Shown: positions 26,766 to 35,818 of the stretch, piece after piece
Layout: each line of letters starts with the position of its first letter
Numbering within the stretch: the first letter of the stretch is position 1
From: Actinopolymorpha pittospori
Lineage (GTDB): Bacteria; Actinomycetota; Actinomycetes; Propionibacteriales; Actinopolymorphaceae
Length of the DNA: 64,000 nt
Direction: 5' to 3'
Assembly: GCF_014873875.1 (NCBI RefSeq)
Contig: NZ_JADBEM010000001.1
Location: 5,518,001 to 5,582,000 of the forward strand
Program-made: the position numbers and the translations under genes
The notes under the pieces: model-generated
Databases searched by the model: none
Seen by the model: only the letters and a program-made list of their open reading frames with translations
What the model was told of the DNA's origin: nothing

Positions 26766-29470
26766 CACTGGTCGAGCAGGTCATGGACGCCGTCCGCCGC
26801 GACTGCGGCGCGACCGTCATGTCGCTGTTGGCGGGACGAACCGAGAAGGAACGTGCCGCGGTCGCCCGTGCGGTGAAGGAGTATGTCCGCGCACCAACGT
26901 TCCATGTGGATGGACTGAACACGGCGTTTGCGCTGGCCGTGTTGGGTTCGGTGAGTAGAGCCACTGGAGTCAGTCGCGAGCTCGACTGGGCGGGGCTTTC
27001 AGACGTGTCCGTGTCGATGGCCGTGGAGGTGCTGACCGATCGCAACCCCACCTGGCTCTCCGACCTGCCAACCGCCCTGCCAACCGCCCTGCTCGGCATG
27101 CGCCACGGCGACGAGTGGTGGCGTTTGGTACGCGAGCTCGTGCGACAAGGTGCCGTAGCTGCACCTGACGACCCGAACTACACCCTTCACATGGCGCACA
27201 GTCTCGGCCGACAGACCGTGGACCCCCGCGAGCCAAGTCTCGCGAAGCAGCTTCCCGATGATCCGGCCCTGCTGGAGGACGAGGTTCTTCGCCTCTTCCG
27301 GGTCGAAGGTGCGGGACCGCTCCTCCACGGCCATGACTATTGGGCTGTGAAGCGGGGCTTGGCCGATGAGGACCTGTGGGCCACCTGCCTCACGGGTTCC
27401 CTTCCCCGACAGAAGGCGATCGACCTGGCACTGTCGGCCCTGCGGCAGGACTGGCCGCCCCATCACGTGACCTGGTATGTGGACTTTCACCGGCGTCTCC
27501 AGCCCACAGCCGAGGAGATGACGTCCCGTCAGGACACCTATCGGGCCCTGCTGTCCGCGAGTGCCGGCAGGGCGGTCAAGCTGGCCCAGGATGCACTGCG
27601 CCGACTCCTTGCGGAACAGCTTCTTGACATCCATGCCTTCCTCGACGTCGCGGACGCGCCCCTGCATCACAGGGAGATGTCGGTCGCGATGGCACAGGTC
27701 GCACTCCTGCGAGCCGTGACTGGCGCAGTTCCCACACGGGCGCCAGCATGCGCCCGAGCGGTCGTTGCCGGGCTGATGCACCCACATCAAGCAGTTCAAC
27801 AGGCGGCCGCCGAGGCGGTGCTGGCCATGAAGGTGGACTCCGACCCCCGAGTCGTGGCCGAGGTACGAGCCTGCCTCCCGGCGCTCGGAGGACGCGCGGC
27901 GGACATCCTCCTACCGGTCTTCGCTCAGTCAGAACGGGGATCTACCGTCCCCTTCGTCGAAGTTCCCGGACCCAGGAGCACTCCGCTCACCGTCCGGCCC
28001 ACAGAACTGGCGCGGCTCGACCCCGACATGATCGAACCTGCCCTCGTCCATCTCCTCGAGGAAGCCGACGATCCACTCCTGGTCGAGCAGGTCCTCGACT
28101 TTGTGGCACGGCATGCAGACCGCCGGCCCACCAGTGAGGCATTGCTCGACCGGGCCAAGGCTCTTCAGTCCCGGCGTATCGGCGTGTACCGCGGTACGGA
28201 CCTCTGTGCCGACCTCGCGCAGTTGGTCGCGTCCTGGATGATTGGGCAGGAGCCGGAGGAGTGGATTCGGCTGGACAGAGTGCCGCACTTCGACGGGCGG
28301 ACTTTTGGCAGCCTGGCCGACGAGAACGCACCAGCGATCCTCCACCTTGGGACCATCGTCTCGTCCCGCCTTCGCGAACTCGCGGTCGTCGCGGCACACG
28401 GTCGTCCCCGGACGCTACTGGCGACACCGACCTACACCAACGCGACGATCAGCGCTGCTGACCTTCGTGCACGGTTGGACGAACTCGCCGGCGCGGGCCA
28501 CGACCTGCTCCCGATGGACCTCGAAACCGCGGTTCTACGGGCCGGGCCCGCCGTCATGAGCGAACTCCTCGCCAACCAGCCGTCCGCCGACGTCGGCCTG
28601 GTCAGGGCCGCGACCGACATGACCCGCACACCAGCCTGGCAGCGACTCACCGGACCGCCGGGAGGTACGTCCAACCCCGTGCAGCCCCTCGCTCGCTATG
28701 ACCGGTGCCCACCCGTGGTGGTCTGGCGGAACACGTCCGCACCGAACGGCTCGGCCGAACGGATCATTCCGTCACTCCTGGGCCTGCAGGATCCGCTGAG
28801 TCGGGCCGGCTACAGATGGGACGACAGCGACCCGCTGTATTCCCGGCGCCCTCACCAGATGGTGGCGTGCTGGCCACTGATTGCCCCGCATCACCTTGAC
28901 ATGGTGATGGCCCAGGCCCATCCGATGCTGTGCAGGAATGTATGGGAGGTGCGCGACGGCGCGGTGCCCCTGATCCAGAGCCTCGCCACAGTCACGGTTC
29001 CGCCCGGCGAGCCGACATGGAGCGCGCTCAGCCTGGCCCTGTCCGGCAAGAACCCCACGCTGCGAACCGCCGCTGTCGATGCGGTCGTCGGCCTTGTCTC
29101 AACCAACCTGCTCGACGGTGCCGCACTCGGACGGGTCAGTGCGCACCACGCCGCCGACAAGATGATCGTCGTTCAGCGGCTGCTCCGAAGCCTGGAAGAG
29201 GCCGCCAATGTCGACGCCGCATGCACCTGGCGTGTGTTGGACGTCCTGGCGGCATTGCTTCCGGGCCTGGTTGGTCACCGCGACCTCGGCAGGGCACTTT
29301 TGCTCACCGATGAACTCGCCCAACGATGCGGACGGACACTCGAACTACCCCACGAGCCGAGAGTCAGCCCAGCCGCTGCCAAGACCATCCAACGACTCGT
29401 TCAACGGACGCCGACCGGCACCACGACCCGCGCCGAAGCAGCCCGGCTCCTCACCGAGACCGCTCACTGA
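26762..29470 (+). CDS. DUF6493-family large helical-repeat protein
   Basis: 902 residues from ATG 26762. Mostly alpha-helical with HEAT-like pairs: for example HPHQAVQQAAAEAVLAMKVD; further on, LVHLLEEADDPLLVEQVLDF. No signal or membrane segments. Actinobacterial proteins of this kind (DUF6493) are encoded directly after SWIM genes, and the 4-bp overlap here shows the same pairing. The function is unknown. Because the upstream SWIM gene is broken by an insertion, transcription of this gene may now depend on the element. No catalytic motif is visible. Confidence 0.75.
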   Translation: MTLVEQVMDAVRRDCGATVMSLLAGRTEKERAAVARAVKEYVRAPTFHVDGLNTAFALAVLGSVSRATGVSRELDWAGLSDVSVSMAVEVLTDRNPTWLSDLPTALPTALLGMRHGDEWWRLVRELVRQGAVAAPDDPNYTLHMAHSLGRQTVDPREPSLAKQLPDDPALLEDEVLRLFRVEGAGPLLHGHDYWAVKRGLADEDLWATCLTGSLPRQKAIDLALSALRQDWPPHHVTWYVDFHRRLQPTAEEMTSRQDTYRALLSASAGRAVKLAQDALRRLLAEQLLDIHAFLDVADAPLHHREMSVAMAQVALLRAVTGAVPTRAPACARAVVAGLMHPHQAVQQAAAEAVLAMKVDSDPRVVAEVRACLPALGGRAADILLPVFAQSERGSTVPFVEVPGPRSTPLTVRPTELARLDPDMIEPALVHLLEEADDPLLVEQVLDFVARHADRRPTSEALLDRAKALQSRRIGVYRGTDLCADLAQLVASWMIGQEPEEWIRLDRVPHFDGRTFGSLADENAPAILHLGTIVSSRLRELAVVAAHGRPRTLLATPTYTNATISAADLRARLDELAGAGHDLLPMDLETAVLRAGPAVMSELLANQPSADVGLVRAATDMTRTPAWQRLTGPPGGTSNPVQPLARYDRCPPVVVWRNTSAPNGSAERIIPSLLGLQDPLSRAGYRWDDSDPLYSRRPHQMVACWPLIAPHHLDMVMAQAHPMLCRNVWEVRDGAVPLIQSLATVTVPPGEPTWSALSLALSGKNPTLRTAAVDAVVGLVSTNLLDGAALGRVSAHHAADKMIVVQRLLRSLEEAANVDAACTWRVLDVLAALLPGLVGHRDLGRALLLTDELAQRCGRTLELPHEPRVSPAAAKTIQRLVQRTPTGTTTRAEAARLLTETAH

Positions 29471-29554
29471 CCTCGGTGTCCGACAGGCATCTCTGCGTGA
29501 GCAGCGCCTTGAGCTACGTTCTGGCGGAGCCCGTCGCCATCGAGGCCACCCGTA

Positions 29555-29598
29555 TCGACGTCCTCTGCCTCGACGTCCTCTGCCTCGACGTTCTGCGG
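29555..29598 (+). repeat. short tandem repeat, 15-bp unit
   Basis: TCGACGTCCTCTGCC occurs at 29555-29569 and 29570-29584, followed by a partial third unit to 29598. It lies in the 285-bp gap between the DUF6493 gene and the convergent response regulator, where I see no gene. Confidence 0.6.
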
Positions 29599-29755
29599 CT
29601 GAGCGAAGCCGCGCACGCGGTGGCGGCCGAACTGTTCCGTGCCTGCCAAACCCCCTGATGGCCTTGATAGTCGATGTCCACGCCGCCCTGACACCCGCCC
29701 GGCTCGGTTGTCGGCCTTGGGCTGCCGACGGCCGTCGGCCTGACGGACCCATCCT

Positions 29756-30418
29756 TCAGGCCGTGCGCGGCGCCACCAGCCCCGACTGGTAAGCGAAGAC
29801 GACGAGCTGCGCCCGGTCGCGCGCCCCGAGCTTGGTCATCGCCCGGCTGACGTGGGTCTTTGCGGTCATCGGGCTGACCACCATGCGCTCGGCGATCTCG
29901 TCGTTGCTCAGCCCGTGGGCCACCAGCGCGACGACTTCGCGCTCTCGGTTCGTGAGCAGCCCCAGGTGCGCCGCGGGGAGCAGGTCGGCTGGCCGGGCCA
30001 CGAACTCGCTGATCAGCCGCCGGGTGACGGCGGGGGAGAGCAGGGCGTCGCCACGCATCGTCACCCGCAGGGCCTGCAGTAGGTCCGCCGGCTCGGTGTC
30101 CTTGACGACGAACCCGGAGGCGCCGGCCCGCAAGGAGTTGAAGACGTACTCGTCGAGGCCGTAGTTGGTCAGCATCACCACGTGCACGTCGGCGAGCCGG
30201 TCGTCGTTCGCGATCTGGCGGGTCGCTTCGATGCCGTCCATCTCGGGCATCTGCACGTCCATCAGCACGATGTCGGGTAGGTGTTCGACCGCGAGGGCGA
30301 CTCCCTCACTGCCGTTGGCGCCCTCCGCCACCACCTCGATGTCGTCCTCGGCGTCGAGCAGCGCACGAATCCCGGTTCGGATCAGCGGCTGGTCGTCGAC
30401 CAGCACTACCCGGATCAC
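29756..30418 (-). CDS. NarL/LuxR-family response regulator
   Basis: 220 residues. Receiver domain 1-120 with acidic pocket Asp8/Asp9, phosphoacceptor Asp54 (IVLMDVQMPEMDG) and the conserved Thr/Lys. LuxR-type HTH at about 150-212 (LTNREREVVALVAHGLSNDE, AKTHVSRAMTKLGARDRAQL). Its ATG overlaps the kinase stop by 4 bp, so the pair is one operon. Targets are unknown. The divergent FAD oxidoreductase is not obviously linked. Confidence 0.93.
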   Translation of the reverse strand: MIRVVLVDDQPLIRTGIRALLDAEDDIEVVAEGANGSEGVALAVEHLPDIVLMDVQMPEMDGIEATRQIANDDRLADVHVVMLTNYGLDEYVFNSLRAGASGFVVKDTEPADLLQALRVTMRGDALLSPAVTRRLISEFVARPADLLPAAHLGLLTNREREVVALVAHGLSNDEIAERMVVSPMTAKTHVSRAMTKLGARDRAQLVVFAYQSGLVAPRTA

Positions 30419-31182
30419 GATGCCCCGTCCAGCGGAAGCTCGGCCAGTACCGTGAACCCGCGCGACGCGCCCGGCTCCGCCTGCAGGTGGCCGCTGAGGG
30501 CTGTGACACGCTCCCGCATCCCGACCAGCCCGTATCCGGGTACCGGCGGCTGCCGGGATCCGGTCCCGTCGTCGTCGATGCGGATAGTGAGAGTGCTTGC
30601 GCCGTACGTGATCTGCACCGAGGCGGTCGCTTTTCCCGCGTGGCGGGTGACGTTGGTCAGCGCCTCCTGCACGACTCGGTACGCCGCCTGGTCGACCTGC
30701 GGTGGCAGCGAATGCGGGTCGCCGTGCACCGTGTAGGTCGTCGGTAGCCCCGAGGATCGCGCCCGCTCCACGAGCGCCGGGAGCAGATCCAGCCCGCTGC
30801 CGTCCAAATCATCCTCGCGGCGCAGCACGTCGAGAGTCGCTCGCAGTTCGCGTACGGCGTCGCTGCTGGCCTCCTGGATCGCCAGCAGCGCATCGGACGG
30901 CTCCTCACCGTTCTTGCGGGCCAGATGGGCCGCGACGCCGGCCTGCACTTTGATCACGGAGATGCTGTGGGTCAGCGAGTCGTGCAGCTCGCGCGCGATG
31001 CGGAGCCGCTCCTCCACCGCTCGGCGGCGGGCCACCTCGTCACGGGTGCGCTCGGCCTCCTCCGCGCGGCGCTCCACCTCGCGTAGGCGTGCGTGCCACT
31101 GGACCGCGGCGACCACACCGACTGCGGCCGACACCAGCCAGCCTGTTGTGTAGAGCCTCCGCCATCCGCGATCCGTCCGCAT
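30415..31182 (-). CDS. sensor histidine kinase (HisKA_3 type)
   Basis: 255 residues from ATG 31182; a GTG at 31215 is an alternative. One predicted membrane helix (YTTGWLVSAAVGVVAAVQW) is followed by a coiled coil (REVERRAEEAERTRDEVARR). The phosphoacceptor is in RIARELHDSLTHS (His67). The HATPase domain has EALTNVTRHA (N-box), DDDGTG and GYGLVGMRERV. The usual multi-helix sensor region is missing, so the input signal may be cytoplasmic or come from a partner. It phosphorylates the overlapping response regulator. Confidence 0.9.
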   Translation of the reverse strand: MRTDRGWRRLYTTGWLVSAAVGVVAAVQWHARLREVERRAEEAERTRDEVARRRAVEERLRIARELHDSLTHSISVIKVQAGVAAHLARKNGEEPSDALLAIQEASSDAVRELRATLDVLRREDDLDGSGLDLLPALVERARSSGLPTTYTVHGDPHSLPPQVDQAAYRVVQEALTNVTRHAGKATASVQITYGASTLTIRIDDDGTGSRQPPVPGYGLVGMRERVTALSGHLQAEPGASRGFTVLAELPLDGAS

Positions 31183-31377
31183 GGCCTCGATCGTAGAGCC
31201 GCGACCGGCGTCCACGCGCCCCGCCGAGGGAGTACGCGGCGCCTACTCCGTGTGCGGTATCCGCCGGGCCGATGACCTGCGCGGCCGGTAGTCGGAAGTG
31301 CCAACCCTCGGACGATGCCGGCAGGCGCGGATTCCCGAACGATCGAATGCACCGATTCCACGACCGAGGAGAGACCG

Positions 31378-32736
31378 ATGAGCCTGCAGCACACAGACCT
31401 GGCCGTCGAGACCCTGCGACCCGGCGATGACGGGTACGACGCTGCGGCGCGGGCCTTCTTCGCGACCGGTGACCCGGCGCTGGTGGTTCGCCCCCGCGAC
31501 CCGGACGAGGTCGCGGCCGCGCTCACTCACGCCGTACGCCACGACCTGGCGGTGTCGGTGCGGTCGGGCGGGCACAGTCCGGTCGGCCACAGCACCAACA
31601 CCGGCGGGATGGTAATCGACCTGGCGCATCTGGACGACGTCGAGGTCCTCGACCCGGGGCGCCGGCTCGTACGCGTCGGCGGCGGCGCGACCTGGGGGAG
31701 GGTGGCCGCGGCGCTCGATCCGCACGGCTGGGGCCTCACCGCCGGCGACACGACCAGCGTCGGCGTCGGCGGCCTCACGCTGGGCGGCGGGGTCGGTTGG
31801 ATGGTCCGCCGGCACGGCCTGGCGATCGACAACCTGAGCGGCGCACGGATCGTCACGGCAGGCGGACAGCTGCTCACGACCTCAGAGGACGAGCACCCCG
31901 ACCTGTTCTGGGCACTACGCGGCGGCGGCGGCAACTTCGGCATCGTGGTCGACTTCGACTTCGTCGCCCAGCCGGTCACCACCGTGCACTTCGGGTCGGT
32001 GGCCTACCGGCTCGACAACCCGGCCGACCTGCTCCGTCGGTGGCGCGACGCGATGCGGGTCGCGCCGGACGAGCTGTCCACCACCCTGGTCCTGATGCCC
32101 ACGATGCCCGGGGCGCCTCCGTCCGCGATGGTGCTGCTTTGTTACGCCGGCGAGCCCGTCGCCGCGGTGGGTGACATCGACGCCGCGATCAAACCGCTGC
32201 TCGAGCTGGGAACGGTGACTGAGACGAGCATCTCCGAGCGCCGGTACTCCGAGATCCTGGAGGATGCAGCGCACCCGCAGGGCCTTCGGTTGGTCGCCCG
32301 CAACACCCTGGTGCCGACCCTCGACGACGTCGTGATCGCGGCGATCGACCGTCTCCACAACACTCCGGGTCCCACGGCCATCGCGGTGCGGAGCCTGGGC
32401 GGGGCGTTCGGCCGGGTGCCGACGGATGCCACGGCGTTCGCCCACCGCGACGCGGAGGCGATGGTCGTTTGGGGGGCAATGCTCTCCGAGACGGCAACCG
32501 ACGCCGAGGTCGAGCGAGCGCTCGTTCCTTGGCGTGCCGTCGCGGCCCACGGCACCGGTACGTACATCAACTTCCAGGGCTCGGCGACCGCCGACGACCT
32601 CGCTTCGGCGTATCCGCCTGCGACGTACGCCCGTCTGGCCGCGGTCAAGCGCGTCTACGACCCCGACAACCGGTTCGCGCTCAACCACAACATCGAGCCG
32701 GCTTCGGCCGAGCAGGCTGGGTGTCCAGCGGCCTGA
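31378..32736 (+). CDS. FAD-linked oxidoreductase (berberine-bridge-enzyme family)
   Basis: 452 residues from ATG 31378, with GAGGAGAG upstream. The N-terminal PCMH FAD domain has VRSGGHSPVG, where His66 is the expected covalent FAD attachment. In bicovalent members a cysteine precedes VGVGG; here the sequence is AGDTTSVGVGGLTLGGGVGW without it, so FAD is probably monocovalent. The C-terminal BBE segment KRVYDPDNRFALNHNI is present. It oxidises an alcohol, sugar or aromatic substrate that cannot be named. It starts 195 bp from the divergent two-component pair. Confidence 0.9.
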   Translation: MSLQHTDLAVETLRPGDDGYDAAARAFFATGDPALVVRPRDPDEVAAALTHAVRHDLAVSVRSGGHSPVGHSTNTGGMVIDLAHLDDVEVLDPGRRLVRVGGGATWGRVAAALDPHGWGLTAGDTTSVGVGGLTLGGGVGWMVRRHGLAIDNLSGARIVTAGGQLLTTSEDEHPDLFWALRGGGGNFGIVVDFDFVAQPVTTVHFGSVAYRLDNPADLLRRWRDAMRVAPDELSTTLVLMPTMPGAPPSAMVLLCYAGEPVAAVGDIDAAIKPLLELGTVTETSISERRYSEILEDAAHPQGLRLVARNTLVPTLDDVVIAAIDRLHNTPGPTAIAVRSLGGAFGRVPTDATAFAHRDAEAMVVWGAMLSETATDAEVERALVPWRAVAAHGTGTYINFQGSATADDLASAYPPATYARLAAVKRVYDPDNRFALNHNIEPASAEQAGCPAA

Positions 32737-32955
32737 CTCCAAACCGCTCGAACGTCATCAACCAGCAGCAACCATCGACTCCCTGACCGCGCAGCAGACA
32801 TGAGCGACACCACCGACGCTGAACGGCCGCCACTGGGAATCCGGCTGCCCAATGCCCTGGGAAGGGAGCCGGACTGGTAAACGGTGACGGCCGAGGGCAT
32901 GGTCACCTCCCGCAACGCAAAGAACGCAAGCGGGCGTCCCCTCTGGCACGGGTGA

Positions 32956-33282
32956 TCACCGAACTTCCTGCCACTCGATCGTGGCGCCGCGATCGAGTGG
33001 CAGGAGGAATCCCTGCCCGGCCGCAGGCTTAAGGTCCAGGGTGCCCCGGCCGTCGCCTGGCGCGGTTCCAGTGGCGCCGACCGTGGGCCGTCCGTGCTCC
33101 ACATACACGGCGGCCTGACGATGCTTGTCAAGCCGTCCCGTGTGACGGCAGGGAGCTGGCTCCATGCTGGAGAGAGGACCGGGAGGTTTGAAGGGCACGC
33201 GCAGCCGCGGCCAAATCCGTAGCGAGTCACCCGACAGCACCGGCTCCGATCCTGACGGCAGTCCACCCAGAACCGCCGACAC
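32956..33282 (-). CDS. hypothetical protein
   Basis: 108 residues, not recognised. The stretch SGSEPVLSGDSLRIWPRLRV, then AAVYVEHGRPTVGATGTAP and GQGFLLPLDRGATIEWQEV, reads like a small beta-sandwich. A perfect 15-bp hairpin overlaps its last codons and could terminate it. There is no neighbour support and no clear ribosome site. The remaining parts of 32737-33534 hold nothing I can call. Confidence 0.35.
   Translation of the reverse strand: MSAVLGGLPSGSEPVLSGDSLRIWPRLRVPFKPPGPLSSMEPAPCRHTGRLDKHRQAAVYVEHGRPTVGATGTAPGDGRGTLDLKPAAGQGFLLPLDRGATIEWQEVR
32967..33004. terminator. perfect 15-bp hairpin
   Basis: CCTGCCACTCGATCG (32967-32981) and its reverse complement (32990-33004) with an 8-nt loop. 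It lies at the 3' end of the minus-strand hypothetical gene and about 230 bp after the FAD oxidoreductase, so it could terminate either. No T-run follows. Confidence 0.6.
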
Positions 33283-33534
33283 GACACTCAGAGATCCGTA
33301 GGAGCGGGCACCGTGATCACGATCTGCTCGTTCGCGCTCTGGTGCTCGTCGGCCTGGTGCTCTCGTCGCCCAGTGTTGCAGCTCGTTGGGGTCAGGCTGC
33401 GGTTAAAGCTGGCGGGTGGGGAGTCTCACGTGTGAATATGTGCGGATGGTCCGGGGCTGCTCGTAGGACCGCTCGACGCCGCATGCCTGACCACGGGGTC
33501 GGGCTAGGCCCATCAGGCGCCGGCCTGCGGGACT

Positions 33535-34098
33535 TTGCCTAACTCTGTTGCCGCAACCGCGGCGCCCGACTCAGACTGTGCCGTGCTGATTCGACGTGAA
33601 ACGCCGACTGATGTACCCGCCGTACGGGCTGTCACCGCCGCCGCGTTCGCCAGGCCGGATGACCCGGTTCCTCTCGAGGTCACACTCCTGGACCGACTAC
33701 GTGTCTGCGCTGGCTGGCTTCCGTCACTGTCGCGCGTGGCGGTCGGCGACCAGGAGAAGGTGATCGGGCATGTGGTCTGTACCCGTGGATACGTTGACGC
33801 CGTGCCCGCGCTGGGTCTCGGACCGATCAGCGTGCACCCCGATCACCAGCGTCGGGGTGTCGGCCTTGCACTTGTGCACTCCGTGCTCGGCGCAGCGGAC
33901 GCCATGGGCGAACCCCTTGTCGCGCTTGTTGGTAGCCCGGAGTACTACGGCCGGTACGGGTTTCGGACCAGCACGGACTACGGCATTACCCCACCAGACC
34001 CTGCCTGGGGCGACCACTTCCAGGTCCGCACCTTGACCGCTTACGAGCCCAGCCTCCAGGGCGCGTTCGTCTTCGCGGAGCCGTTCAACCATGTCTGA
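33535..34098 (+). CDS. GNAT acetyltransferase, YhbS-like
   Basis: Up to 187 residues from TTG 33535; GTG at the codon before LIRRETPTD is an equally good start. The acetyl-CoA site is LGPISVHPDHQRRGVGLALV (the Q/RxxGxG/A motif). VALVGSPEYYGRYGFR is the YhbS/predicted-acetyltransferase signature. The substrate is unknown. It is flanked on both sides by over 200 bp without genes. Confidence 0.85.
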   Translation: MPNSVAATAAPDSDCAVLIRRETPTDVPAVRAVTAAAFARPDDPVPLEVTLLDRLRVCAGWLPSLSRVAVGDQEKVIGHVVCTRGYVDAVPALGLGPISVHPDHQRRGVGLALVHSVLGAADAMGEPLVALVGSPEYYGRYGFRTSTDYGITPPDPAWGDHFQVRTLTAYEPSLQGAFVFAEPFNHV

Positions 34099-34328
34099 TC
34101 CTTACCACGAATCGGTTCGAAGTCGTCCGGCCGCTTGACACGCACGCAGTTTGCGCGAAGCGGCATCGTTCGACGAGCCCTGCCGATTGGCCGGCGACGA
34201 GTTGCCGTCCCCATGTGTTGCAGATGATGCATAGTGCTGGCCGGCGCCTCTGGTGTAGTCGAGCCTGAGCCCTTCCGGTAGCGGGCCCGCATGCGGTCTA
34301 CGACACAACGGGGAGAGGCGACAACACC

Positions 34329-35246
34329 GTGGACGACGAAGCGCCGTTCGACCCGGACCAGGCCGATCGGCTGGTGGGTAGGGAGTACGACCTCGGAGCG
34401 CCGAGCGGCATCCGACTGATGAACTCCGGCGGGAACGACACCTATGCCGTAGAGATCAGCGGGGTTCGGTACGCGTTGCGGATCTACGGCCGACACAGGT
34501 GGTACGTCTCCGGACCTGACGACTACCGGTTCGAACTCGGGCTACTCGATCACCTGCACGCCGAAGGAGTCCCTGTCTCGGTGCCGATCCGACGCCGGGA
34601 CGGTGACCCGCTGGGCCGAGTGCCTACCACCGACGGCGACCTCTACTTCAGTCTGTTCTCGTGGGCACCGGGTGCTCCTGGGCACACCGACACCCTGACA
34701 AAGCCGCAGGCCTACCTTCTCGGCCAGACGCTCGCCGCTATCCATGTGACGGCCGACCGTTACAAGCCCGAACCCGGCCATCGCCGTTACGCCCTCGACG
34801 AACGAACCCTCCTGGACAGGTTCGTCCAGGAGCTCGAACCGTCCCTTGGGCAAGACGACGCCAGCGACGTCGCGTTCATCAGGTCGCAGATCACCGATAT
34901 TCGCCGCCGCATCCGGGCCTTCGACCCGGGGCCAGGGGGCTGGGGCATCGTGCACGGCGACGTGCAACCCCTGAACCATCACTTCACCGAGGACGGACAG
35001 ATCACCTGGTTCGACTTCGACCTGTGCGGGTACGGCTGGCGCGCGTACGACATCGCGTACTACTACACCCGCATCCCTAGCCCCCTCAGAGCGCCCGTCG
35101 TCGAAGGCTACGAGTCCATCCGCCCGCTCAGCCGCACCGAGCACAAGATGCTGCCCACCCTCGGACGGCTAGCCTGGATCCGAGAAGGGCTGCGTTCCAA
35201 GATGCTCGTCAAACGACTGCATGAGCCCTACATGTCGTACCAGTAG
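34329..35246 (+). CDS. APH-fold phosphotransferase
   Basis: 305 residues from GTG 34329. Catalytic loop IVHGDVQPLNHHF (His209, Asp211, Asn216) and metal-binding WFDFDLCGYGWRAYD (Asp229). The nucleotide-lobe position is YALRIYGRHRW, with arginine where lysine is common. The layout fits the homoserine-kinase/SrkA/APH branch that phosphorylates hydroxyl groups of small molecules or Ser/Thr. The substrate is unknown. It is one of several such kinases in this window (also 35819 and 37741). Confidence 0.85.
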   Translation: MDDEAPFDPDQADRLVGREYDLGAPSGIRLMNSGGNDTYAVEISGVRYALRIYGRHRWYVSGPDDYRFELGLLDHLHAEGVPVSVPIRRRDGDPLGRVPTTDGDLYFSLFSWAPGAPGHTDTLTKPQAYLLGQTLAAIHVTADRYKPEPGHRRYALDERTLLDRFVQELEPSLGQDDASDVAFIRSQITDIRRRIRAFDPGPGGWGIVHGDVQPLNHHFTEDGQITWFDFDLCGYGWRAYDIAYYYTRIPSPLRAPVVEGYESIRPLSRTEHKMLPTLGRLAWIREGLRSKMLVKRLHEPYMSYQ

Positions 35247-35627
35247 AGATTTGAAGTCCAGCACTACATTCAGCCGTAGCCATGCTCGGAGCCTGAGGGG
35301 TGCAAGGCTCGACAGGTCGACCGTACGGCTTGGCCTCGTGCTGCCTCGCACTCGCCGCTCGAATCTATCATCGGGCCGGCCTCCCGAGGGTGTGCTGGTC
35401 GTCCGCGTTGGCGAGCCTGATCGCCGCTGCGGCGAGCAGGGGCCGCGCCTCAGCGGCGTAGTTGACGTCGGGGATGGTGATGCTCTCGGTCATGCTTCGG
35501 AATCCCTTCCTTGGGGGCGAATCATTCGAGCTAGGCCCTGATGCGAGCTGAGCTCGTGGCAATGATCATGCGCGTAGACCTCGGGGGCTTGCGTAAGAGA
35601 AGCAAGACAGGCACCTCTGAAAAGTCG
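35247..35627. other. non-coding gap
   Basis: No supported gene in these 381 bases downstream of the phosphotransferase. Confidence 0.4.
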
Positions 35628-35703
35628 GTCGCGGACCATCTCGCGGTTGGAGCGCACCTCTTCGCCGCCCATCATCAGGCGCACACTTCACGAGGCCGCT
35701 GTC
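35628..35703 (+). pseudogene. NUDIX gene 3' remnant (paralogue of 5946-6506)
   Basis: The DNA closely matches the C-terminal coding part of the NUDIX gene at 5946-6506 in reverse orientation. One frame reads VADHLAVGAHLFA and, after a frameshift, another reads PIIRRTLHEAAVALG, versus VADHLAVAAHPFAPIIRRTL in the intact gene. The rest of the gene is missing. Confidence 0.7.
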
Positions 35704-35818
35704 GCTTTGGGGCCAAAGCCAGTTGGCGCGGTAACGAGCCAAACGTCGCTGAAGGGGGCTGTAGGTGGCCGGTCAAAAACCTTTGCACTGTGGGCGTCGG
35801 GCTGTTGGAATTGCCGGC

